From assembly GCA_000447185.1 (NCBI GenBank), contig KE647323.1, positions 1-17,729 on the forward strand: DNA of 17,729 nt, written 5' to 3'. Shown here piece by piece: positions 8,524 to 15,563 of this stretch. Below the pieces are notes generated by a model, which was given only the letters and a program-made list of their open reading frames with translations, did not search any database and was not told where the DNA came from. The translations under genes and the position numbers were made by a program. How positions within the stretch are numbered: position 1 is the stretch's first letter; every line of letters begins with the position of its first letter. Source of the DNA: Vairimorpha apis BRL 01 (taxonomy: Eukaryota > Microsporidia > Nosematidae).

Positions 8524-8933
8524 ATTGTAATATTAAAAGAAAAGTTAATTTTGAAATAAAAAAATTATTTTTTATTACGCATATAGAATTTTATTCATTT
8601 ATTATTGCATATATTTTTATGCGTAGATTAACATGTAAAGAAAAATTTATCATAAAATATTATTTAAATTTAAATGAATTAATGATTTTTAATAGAGATT
8701 ATAATTTAAGTAAAAATGATTTTAAAATTATATATAATTTAAATAATAAAAATTTTAAATTGCTTCTTAAAATTAATTCTAATTTAAATTCTAGTAATGA
8801 CACAACTGAGAAAATTTCAACTAAAAAATCTAAACTCAATACTAATGATAATAGTTCAGAGGATTCAAATGATGAACAAGATTCAGACAATAAAGATAAT
8901 AAGAAAAAAAAGAAAGTCTTTACGACATTCTAA
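8520..8933 (+). CDS. Unrecognised protein, middle piece with acidic Ser/Asp-rich linker
   Basis: The first ATG in this frame is at 8520, but the frame is open further upstream and has no other ATG, so it may be the continuation of the 8212 frame after a shift at 8466-8473. The first 80 residues are hydrophobic and basic with no clear membrane helix. They are followed by a Ser/Thr/Asn linker and an acidic stretch (SSEDSNDEQDSDNKDN), then a lysine run. Acidic-then-basic tracts are common in nuclear and nucleolar proteins, which is only a hint. The frame ends in KKVFTTF immediately after the A8 run at 8904-8911. One more A there would continue with KKKKESLYDILKD in the next frame. Confidence 0.55.
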   Translation: MNCNIKRKVNFEIKKLFFITHIEFYSFIIAYIFMRRLTCKEKFIIKYYLNLNELMIFNRDYNLSKNDFKIIYNLNNKNFKLLLKINSNLNSSNDTTEKISTKKSKLNTNDNSSEDSNDEQDSDNKDNKKKKKVFTTF

Positions 8934-9325
8934 AAGATTCTATAGATGTTACTTATAAAGATCTAGATGATTTAATTGAAAAATTTACTGAATATTATAA
9001 TGATAATGATAATAGGTCTTGTTTTTCATATGATTACAAAGATCTGCTAGATGCCAGATTTATAAAAATTTTTGTTAACAGAATATTTGATCTAAAAATA
9101 ATAATGTTGAAAGAAGATGTTAATGAAAAAGAAAAAAAAATATTTATTACAATTATGTTTAAAATATATAAATTACTGTGTTTTTATGAAAAAATGAATT
9201 GGTATGAGATATTTAATAAACTGCAAAATGAATTCTTATTGTTAAACCTAAGCTATTTAGCTTGGGTAAAAATAATTTCTCAATGTTTTCAGGTTAAAGA
9301 TGAGTTTGTAGGTTATGGTCTTTAA
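8903..9325 (+). CDS. Unrecognised protein, C-terminal piece
   Basis: Open from 8903 to TAA at 9323-9325. The first ATG is only at 9104, yet the sequence before it is clearly coding-like (ESLYDILKDSIDVTYKDLDD, then RSCFSYDYKDLLDARFIKIF), so the true N-terminus lies upstream in another frame. The segment is mixed-charge, probably helical, with WYEIFNKLQNEF and a conserved-looking C-terminus ending DEFVGYGL. The join to the preceding frame needs one additional A in the eight-base A run at 8904-8911. Together the three pieces would make one protein of about 370 residues. I cannot name it. Confidence 0.55.
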   Translation, partial: EKKESLYDILKDSIDVTYKDLDDLIEKFTEYYNDNDNRSCFSYDYKDLLDARFIKIFVNRIFDLKIIMLKEDVNEKEKKIFITIMFKIYKLLCFYEKMNWYEIFNKLQNEFLLLNLSYLAWVKIISQCFQVKDEFVGYGL

Positions 9326-10560
9326 GATTCTATTTGTAAATTAAATTATCTTTTAGTTAAAAATTTGTTATGTTTTATTGATTTAGTTTTTTATATTTAT
9401 TTAAAAGTTATTTTATGTTTTTAAACAAATAGAAAAAATTTATGTTTCAAATTTTTTTAGAAACGAATAATATATAAAATTGATAAGACTACAAAAACAG
9501 ACGATAAAATAAAATGTAACAAACATACCTGCTTATAATTGACAAATGTAAAAAAATGTTTATTGTGTATATAATAATCATCATACATGATAACTTACAA
9601 CAAGTAAAATCAGAAAATTTCATGTTATATAATAAATTTGGATATTAATTTGTTTTTTTTATATAGATAAAAGATAAAGATAAATGCATATATTATAAAA
9701 TTAGATGTAATTTGTGCAGTTATTACTCTTAAAAAAACTTGCATCATTACCGATCGAATTGAATCGTGCAATTAACTATTATTCCTTAAAAATTCTTTAG
9801 AACATTTCAACTAAATATAGATAAATACAGCAAATATGAAAATCAAATGATAGATCAATACGTTACTGTATCAAAAATCAATTTTAGCAAAATTTAAATT
9901 ATAATAAAAATATATATCTTAAATAAAAAATTTAATTTAAATTTAATATAATGATTATTTTAAAAAAGTAAAAATATTGATTAAAAAATTAATATATTTA
10001 TGAGATAACATATGTAATAATCACATATTTTATTTTTTTAAAAAACTTTTAATCGTATAAGTTGTTTGCAATTAATTTTAAAAATTTTATTTAACTTTTC
10101 TTAATATTTATGTTTTAATATAATTATTAATTCAATAAAAATATATAAATAGATAAAAATAATATTTAAAACTGGCTAAATTAAAAAATTATTATAGTTT
10201 GAAATCATATAAATAAAAATTGTCATCTATAAAATTTTTTGTAACAAAAAATTTTCATAAAATTAATTTATTTTTAAAACTACTTATTTGATTACTTTGT
10301 AAATTTTTTAATATTATAAAATAATATTTTTATATTTTATTTTTTACGATTAAATGTTTTTTTTAAATTGAAAGGTACAAAACAAAAAATATACCATTAC
10401 ATAAAATTTGCAACAATAAATTTAAATTCAACATATAATTACAAAATTACTTATTAATTTAGTTAATTTAAGTACTTGTACCAATAAAAAAGATCTTATT
10501 TTATTTATAATTAAAAAATATTAACAAATCTTTATTTAAACTACTTTTGATATCAAATTT
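9326..10560. other. Long intergenic stretch with a less AT-rich island at about 9480-9900
   Basis: No gene found on either strand. Between about 9480 and 9900 the sequence is less AT-extreme and less repetitive than the flanks, yet every frame is broken by frequent stops. It contains an imperfect palindrome at 9739-9771 (TTGCATCATT with AATCGTGCAA, eight of ten positions pairing). The rest, about 9900-10560, is ordinary A/T low-complexity sequence. Confidence 0.5.
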
Positions 10561-11892
10561 TTATGTATTTAAATACAATTCAATTTTATAAAAAATGTCT
10601 TCATCAGGCTGATGTTTTAAAATATTGTAAAAATCCTCATCAAACATGTCAATTTTCAAAATTTCTTCTCCAATATTTATATATAATATATAATGTGCTA
10701 ACAATAATTCGTATTGATCTTCTATACTATCAAAAATATTATAAAACTTAACATTTGTATTTATATTTTTAATAAAATATTTATCATACAACATTCGTTC
10801 ATTTTTATAAATTTTTATTCTATTTCGTATCAGACCAATAATATTATTTTTTAATATTTCTCTATAAAGGAACAAACTATCATCATATTTATAATGTAAA
10901 ACCATAAAAGGTATACTTTCTTCTTTTATTAGTATTTTACTGTCTGTACATTTAATTATTAATTTAAAAGCACTGATTCTTATGCTTTCATTTTTTAATT
11001 TTACAAAATCATAAATTTTATGTTTATTTTTAATAATAAATTTCATATAAAAATTATAAACATTATCTTCATATTCCATATCTAAAAAAAATATCAAAAA
11101 ATTTAAAAATTCTAATATATTTAGATAATCATCATTTGTTAAAATTTTTTCTAAGTTTTTTGAATATGTTAGCCCAAGTTCAGGATTAAATTCTAAATTA
11201 TAAATTAATGCTCTTTCTTTATATTTATCCCATGGTACATTTTCAAATTTTTTGAAAAATTTTTGATGATTTAAAGAAGCCAACACTACTATATCATCTT
11301 CATCGAAAATTTTAATATTTTTTGATTCATAAAAATATTTTCCAATTATCTTTGTATAGGATGGTGTTTTGATTAGACTTTTTAAATATTCAAAAATTTT
11401 TATATTATAGTATTTTATATTAATTAAAATCATTATAAGTTTTCTAGTGAATAAAATGTTGTCTGAAGAAAATAACAAAGAAGAGACAAAATTTTTGTTT
11501 ATACTATTAGCATGATATTTACTGTAGTATACCAATAAATCTAATATGTATAGATTTGTTATTTCTGTAATATTTGACATATCTATATAAATAAATTTTA
11601 TAACATTTTTATTATGAAATGTATAAAAAACTTTGCTAAACGTTTTTAAATCATTAATATCAATAGTTACTTCTCTGCTAAAAGGGTAATTTTTAAGCTC
11701 TAAATATTTTTTGTATACTAGTTTATTTTGATTTTTCACATATCTAAAAATAATTTTTATTTTTTTCAAATCCTGTACATTTTTTAATTCTTGACTTATA
11801 TCTATATCAATTTCTTTCATCAATTTAATTGCTAATTCATATATTGTATTTTTATCATACAAAAATTTCTTGCATATTTTTAAAATTTTTCT
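10561..11892 (-). CDS. Alpha-solenoid-like protein, C-terminal piece
   Basis: An uninterrupted frame of about 440 codons. It is Leu, Ile, Lys, Asn and Phe rich and reads as consecutive amphipathic helices (for example DYLNILEFLNFLIFFLDMEY and YELLLAHYILYINIGEEI), typical of HEAT or ARM repeat solenoids. No signal peptide or separate membrane helix. The first ATG is at 11820 (MKEIDIDISQ) with no CCC or GGG signal before it, while coding-like sequence (KILKICKKFLYDKN) precedes it in the same frame. I therefore take it as the C-terminal two thirds of a gene starting at 12548, separated from it by several one-base shifts. I do not recognise a family with certainty. A diverged importin-beta-type karyopherin is one possibility. 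Confidence 0.6.
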   Translation of the reverse strand, partial: RKILKICKKFLYDKNTIYELAIKLMKEIDIDISQELKNVQDLKKIKIIFRYVKNQNKLVYKKYLELKNYPFSREVTIDINDLKTFSKVFYTFHNKNVIKFIYIDMSNITEITNLYILDLLVYYSKYHANSINKNFVSSLLFSSDNILFTRKLIMILINIKYYNIKIFEYLKSLIKTPSYTKIIGKYFYESKNIKIFDEDDIVVLASLNHQKFFKKFENVPWDKYKERALIYNLEFNPELGLTYSKNLEKILTNDDYLNILEFLNFLIFFLDMEYEDNVYNFYMKFIIKNKHKIYDFVKLKNESIRISAFKLIIKCTDSKILIKEESIPFMVLHYKYDDSLFLYREILKNNIIGLIRNRIKIYKNERMLYDKYFIKNINTNVKFYNIFDSIEDQYELLLAHYILYINIGEEILKIDMFDEDFYNILKHQPDEDIFYKIELYLNT

Positions 11893-12177
11893 TTATTAAA
11901 AATAACACTTTTTAAATTAATTTTAATAAGAAACTTTGCAATTATAAATCTAGATTTGTTTTTTTATTTAGTATAATATCTAAAAAAAAATTGAATGTTT
12001 TTTTAAAATTTCTAATAGTTTAGAATCGTAATACTGTAAAATAAATTCAAAATATTCTAAAGAAATTTGAAAATTATATGTTGAATTATAACTATTTATG
12101 AATAACTCTAAATATTTGACTATAAATTCAATATTATTATATACTTTTAACTTTCTAAATATAACAAAATATTTTTT
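11881..12177 (-). pseudogene. Frame-shifted middle part of the alpha-solenoid gene
   Basis: No long frame exists here, but three short frames follow one another in the direction of transcription and each looks coding. The first runs from 12177 to a TAG at 11980-11982 and includes YLELFINSYN and SLEYFEFILQYYDSKLLEIL. The second continues with LDIILNKK. The third reads FIIAKFLIKINLKSVIFNKE. All are helical Leu/Ile/Lys-rich segments like the flanking pieces. Each change of frame falls at a homopolymer: A8 at 12172-12179, T9 at 11982-11990 (A run on +), A7 at 11959-11965 and A5 at 11886-11890. In every case one additional base would restore reading. The shifts could be assembly errors or real decay. 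Confidence 0.5.
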
Positions 12178-12548
12178 TTATAAATGTCTATATTTTCAAT
12201 ATTCTTAATAATTATTTTTTCTTGTATAATTTTTGATACGTAAGGTAATATTTTAATGTCAATTTTAGAAGTAATTTTTTCCATTAAAGTATATGCATAA
12301 AGTTTTACACAATTGTCTATATTTGTTTTTTCATATATCAATTTTATCAGGAATGTTTTAATTATTTCTTTATTTATATTATAAACGAAACATTGATCTA
12401 AATTTTGTAAAATTTCCAATAATAGTGTACTGCTAAAATATTCTATAGGTGATTTAAGTGAAGCCTCTAACAATTCAATATTTGTAATTGATGGTGATTT
12501 TATAACATTAAACAATGAGGATGATATTTGTAAAAGAGTCTCTGTCAT
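12147..12548 (-). CDS. Alpha-solenoid-like protein, N-terminal piece
   Basis: The frame opens with an ATG at 12566, but I prefer the ATG at 12548 (MTETLLQISSSLFNVIKSPS). A CCCC block lies two bases before it (12551-12554), like the signals of the neighbouring genes, and the six codons before it are poorly coding-like. The protein is helical throughout. The segment IELLEASLKSPIEYFSSTLL followed by helices resembles in style the N-terminal repeats of importin-beta and exportin relatives, where short helix pairs carry Leu, Ser and Pro at such spacing. This is family-level inference only. The frame stops at 12147-12149 after the A8 run at 12172-12179; one more A there continues into YFVIFRKLKVYNNIEFIVKY. 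The full gene would encode roughly 670 residues. Confidence 0.6.
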   Translation of the reverse strand: MTETLLQISSSLFNVIKSPSITNIELLEASLKSPIEYFSSTLLLEILQNLDQCFVYNINKEIIKTFLIKLIYEKTNIDNCVKLYAYTLMEKITSKIDIKILPYVSKIIQEKIIIKNIENIDIYKKNILLYLES

Positions 12549-12566
12549 TTGGGGTTTTTTATTCAT

Positions 12567-13596
12567 GTAGTCTACAATTTATGCAATAATTTAAATTTTA
12601 ATAATAAAATAATTTATAAAGATTTGTTATAATATTATAACTAAGGAAACAATTGTTATAACATTAAATATAATCATATTGGGCTTATAAATTGCATTTT
12701 TTAAATAATTTAAATTAACAAAAAAATAATTTAATATATAAAATTTATGCATCTTTTATCGTATTTTGTTTTCATTTTTAGATATTATTATTAAATACAA
12801 AAGTAATAATAATTTTTGCAATATTTATTATAAAAAATAAAAAATATTAAATTCTTTTTTTTGGTTACATATGCAAAAACTAAAAAATATTAACTTATAA
12901 ATAACGATTTAAATTTTTTCTGAAAATATTTTAAATAATATAAAACTATAATTTTTTTATTAAAAAAATAGAATTATTTAAAATTTTATGAAAATAATTA
13001 TTAAGTGATATTGAAATTTAAGGTATTTAATTATGTTTTAAAAACTTTACTGATAATTTTGTAACTTATTATATATTTTTAAAACAAATTTTCATTTAAA
13101 TTTAACAAAACTTTTACTTATAATTTTTAGATAGTATTAATTATGTTTATAAAACTTTACTAATAATTTTGTAATTTATTATATATTTTTAAAAATATCA
13201 TTTCTTTAAACTTAACAAAACTATTATTTGTAATTCATACTAATACTTATTTTTATAATTAAAAAATTATTTAATAATTGATTTTTTTTAAAGAAATAAA
13301 AATCTTATTTAAATTACAAAGTATGTGATAATAAATATAAAATAACATTTTTATGTGTAAATAAGTGTAATTCTAAAAAAATATTTACTAAAAAATTTTG
13401 AACAATCCTTTTTAGAAAGAGATTTAATAATTTTGTTTTAAATATATTAAATAAAATATATGGATAAACTATTAGTCTTTATTTAACATAATACTTTTGA
13501 TAGTACAATTATAATAAATTTTTTTTTATACATATTTATAGAATTTTACACATTTTTTAAATAAAATTAAAATTATTTTTACAAATATCATTTATT
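12567..13596. other. AT-rich intergenic stretch
   Basis: No gene found. It holds the imperfect tandem duplication at 13023-13239 and otherwise low-complexity A/T sequence. It lies between the 3' end of the CDC25 gene and the 5' end of the solenoid gene, both on the - strand, so it should contain the promoter of the latter near 12550-12650. Confidence 0.6.
13023..13239. repeat. Imperfect tandem duplication, unit about 111 bases
   Basis: The unit starting at 13023 (GTATTTAATTATGTTTTA) recurs at 13134 (GTATTAATTATGTTTATA). Both copies contain AAAACTTTACT, ATAATTTTGTAA, TTATTATATATTTTTAAAA and TTAACAAAACT in the same order and spacing, with scattered substitutions and small indels. The second copy ends near 13239. 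It does not encode a protein. Confidence 0.75.
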
Positions 13597-14316
13597 TTAT
13601 TTTATCTTATAATTTACGTCTCCCATACTAACATAACCTTGTGGTGTACACATATAACTATATTTTCTGTAAAATTCTTTATATCCACCATCTAAAATAT
13701 AAATTTCAGGGAGTGTTAATTTGGGATACACATTTGACTTTCTATCAATATTTCTAACAAAATGCGCTAATTTTGGAGCTCTTACTGATGAATACTCACA
13801 GTGAAAAATTAAAGCTTTGGGCTTTTTAAAAAGTATTTTTGCTTTCTGAATGTTGCTTATATTAATCGCATTTTTAATATGACCTCCTTCATACTCATAT
13901 GAAAACCTACAATCTATAATCCTAAAACTGATATTATATTTCCCTAATAATAAATCACATAATACATCCGCACTTATTCTTTGCAAGCTATCGCTTCTTC
14001 CGATTCCTAATGTAGGTATTGAATGTATTTCTCCGTTATTAAAATCTTCATAAAAATTGTTTATTCTTCTCCTACTAACTAAAGGCAACGATATTGCTTT
14101 TTTAAAGTTACAATTTCTAAATACTAACCAACCTCGTTCTTTTTGCTTATTGAATTTTTCATTATTTTCTACAAATGGATCCACATCTATTCCACAGTTT
14201 ATTACTTCATCAGAAGATAATTCAAAATTTGTTACAAATGGTTTTTCATTTTTATTTTCATAAAAATCATTTTCGCTAGACAATAAACTTGAACTATTAC
14301 TGCTTTCAGGGCACAT
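13597..14316 (-). CDS. CDC25-type M-phase inducer phosphatase
   Basis: Dual-specificity phosphatase of the CDC25/rhodanese fold, expected to activate a cyclin-dependent kinase by removing inhibitory phosphates on its ATP loop. The C-terminal catalytic domain spans about residues 108-235. It has LQRISADVL (111-119), IDCRFSYEYEGGHI (134-147, the CDC25 signature around the CH2A motif), the active-site loop HCEYSSVRAP with Cys173 and Arg179, then YPKL-LPEIY and LDGGYKEFY (209-216), and the substrate-side CTPQGYVSM. The N-terminal 105 residues are Ser/Asn/Glu rich and probably regulatory, much shorter than in animals or yeast. The loop position usually Glu (SSER) is Val here. The frame is intact. 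The start is supported by a CCCC block one base before the ATG (14318-14321). It lies downstream of the Rab gene on the same strand, 324 bases away. Confidence 0.93.
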   Translation of the reverse strand: MCPESSNSSSLLSSENDFYENKNEKPFVTNFELSSDEVINCGIDVDPFVENNEKFNKQKERGWLVFRNCNFKKAISLPLVSRRRINNFYEDFNNGEIHSIPTLGIGRSDSLQRISADVLCDLLLGKYNISFRIIDCRFSYEYEGGHIKNAINISNIQKAKILFKKPKALIFHCEYSSVRAPKLAHFVRNIDRKSNVYPKLTLPEIYILDGGYKEFYRKYSYMCTPQGYVSMGDVNYKIK

Positions 14317-14640
14317 TGGGGATCTAAGAAGAATGATTTTTATAGAAAAACAAAAACATTTGTTTATTGATGCACAAACATTTTATGTGATTATGTGATT
14401 CAACATTTATTTTTTCTATTTTTAATTATTTTTATATTTAAAATTTTCAAATTAAAAAAAGTCATTTTGTTAGTAAACTTCAATTTGATTTATTATTTTT
14501 ATTTTTTTGTTATTATATCAACCGTTGTGTTTACAATAATACAAAAAATTAAAATCTTTTTTAGATTTATAGAATTTAATTATTTAAATTCTTTTAAGAT
14601 GTCAAAATTTTTTTTAATTTAATTAAACTAAAAAAATTTA
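14317..14640. promoter_or_regulatory. Spacer between Rab and CDC25 genes, promoter side of CDC25
   Basis: No accepted gene. A 75-codon open frame on the + strand (14395-14622) begins with GTG and reads as AT-driven Phe/Ile/Leu, so I reject it. The CCCC block at 14318-14321 next to the CDC25 ATG is the only recognisable signal. Confidence 0.45.
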
Positions 14641-15256
14641 TTACATACAACACTTACCTCCTTCATTATTAGTTTTAAGTTTAAAAGATTCTTTCGTTTT
14701 ACTAAAAAAACCTCCAATTTTCACCTTCTCTACAAGTTTTCTTGTAAGAGTCTCAAATGCGTAATTAACTTTAACATCTTCTTTAGCACTAGTCTTAATA
14801 AAACAATCTTTATTAATATCATTATCAGCTAGAAATTTTTCAATTTCTTCATCTGAAACACAAATTTCTGTTTCATTATCTATTTTATTACCTAGAATCA
14901 AAATTTCTACTATTTTCCTTAGTGTTTTTGCGTACTTCTTTAATCCAATCATTTAAGCTCATAAAGGATTCTTTATTGGTCATATCAAAAACAACTAAGA
15001 TGCCATGAGCTCCTCTATAATAATTAGATATAATGGCTCTAAATTTTTCTTGTCCAGCAGTGTCCCAAATATGAATTTTGACTTCTAAACCATCTAATAA
15101 AATTGTTTTAATTTTAAAATCTACACCTATTGTATACTGTTGTTCGTTTTCATAAATTTCATCTGTAAATCTATTCATCAAACAAGTCTTTCCAACACCA
15201 CTTGCTCCAATTAGTATAAATTTAAATAAATATTTGCAATCCGAGTTGTCTGTCAT
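14641..15256 (-). CDS. Rab1/Ypt1-like small GTPase, with a one-base frameshift
   Basis: Ras-superfamily switch GTPase acting in vesicle traffic, most like Rab1/Ypt1 (ER to Golgi) or Rab8. From the ATG at 15256 (MTDNSDCKYLFKFILIG) it shows the P-loop GASGVGKT (17-24), switch I with Thr42 (YTIGVDFKIKT), WDTAGQEKF (64-72), YYRGAHGILVVFD, then GNKID and TSAKED for guanine recognition, and a C-terminal GGKCCM for prenylation. The frame breaks after residue 114 (NTKE). Dropping one base of the A4 run (+ strand T run 14913-14916) joins it to IVEILILGNKID, exactly the expected family sequence. The upstream codons to 15310 begin with TTG and are not used. A GGG triplet lies two bases before the ATG (15259-15261). 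The gene is divergent from the membrane-protein gene at 15347. Confidence 0.92.
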
Positions 15257-15346
15257 TGCCCTTAATAATATAAATTTTAAAAAATCAAAAATCTGTAGGG
15301 TATGTTTCAAATTTAAAACTTAACAAAAATTTTAATTTCTGCAAGT
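15257..15346. promoter_or_regulatory. Short divergent promoter region
   Basis: Only 90 bases separate the Rab ATG (15256, - strand) from the upstream ATG of the membrane-protein gene (15347, + strand). Both genes must take their promoters from here or from each other's coding sequence. The GGG triplet at 15259-15261 sits at the Rab side. No TATA-like element can be told apart from the A/T background. Confidence 0.4.
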
Positions 15347-15508
15347 ATGCTTTATAAAGAATTACTCAGAAATTTGATTTTAGGCTCTCCAATACTTTTA
15401 CCAATATCAACTACACTTATTTCATTTTTTATTTTTGAATTTAAAAATAGTATAACTTTTAAAATTTTTATTTTTTTATATTTGTATACGATATTATATT
15501 ACTTTTAA
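15347..15508 (+). CDS. Hydrophobic N-terminal piece of the downstream membrane protein
   Basis: An ATG at 15347 opens 53 codons (MLYKELLRNLILGSPILLPI and onward) ending in TAA at 15506-15508. It holds two hydrophobic segments, LILGSPILLPISTTLISFF and ITFKIFIFLYLYTILYYF, separated by a short polar loop. The frame used by the 15564 gene is open from 15456 and reads ILFGYGLLLMLCGFNV just before and across its first ATG, again membrane-like. Removing one T from the T4 run at 15503-15506 links the two as YYFNIKKIIKINNILFGYG. I therefore read this as the true start of a gene running to 17177. A free-standing 53-residue membrane peptide is the alternative. No CCC or GGG triplet precedes this ATG. 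Confidence 0.5.
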   Translation: MLYKELLRNLILGSPILLPISTTLISFFIFEFKNSITFKIFIFLYLYTILYYF

Positions 15509-15563
15509 CATTAAAAAAATAATAAAAATTAATAATATTTTATTTGGATACGGACTACTTCTT

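Noticed and set aside
8699..8890. Ser/Leu-rich frame on the - strand
   Set aside because: It is the complement of the Asn/Ser/Asp-rich linker of the + strand gene.
9739..9771. Possible tRNA or B-box-like sequence (CGATCGAATTGAATC)
   Set aside because: No acceptor stem, D arm or anticodon arm can be built around it, and the B-box match is poor.
14395..14622. Hydrophobic 75-codon frame on the + strand between CDC25 and Rab
   Set aside because: Begins with GTG, is nearly all A/T codons (Phe, Ile, Leu, Lys) and overlaps the expected promoter of CDC25. Its hydrophobicity follows from T-richness.
8904..14916. Programmed -1 ribosomal frameshifting as the explanation for the broken genes
   Set aside because: The Rab break needs the opposite direction and its site is not an X XXY YYZ heptamer. 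There are too many sites, at runs of different length, for a programmed mechanism.
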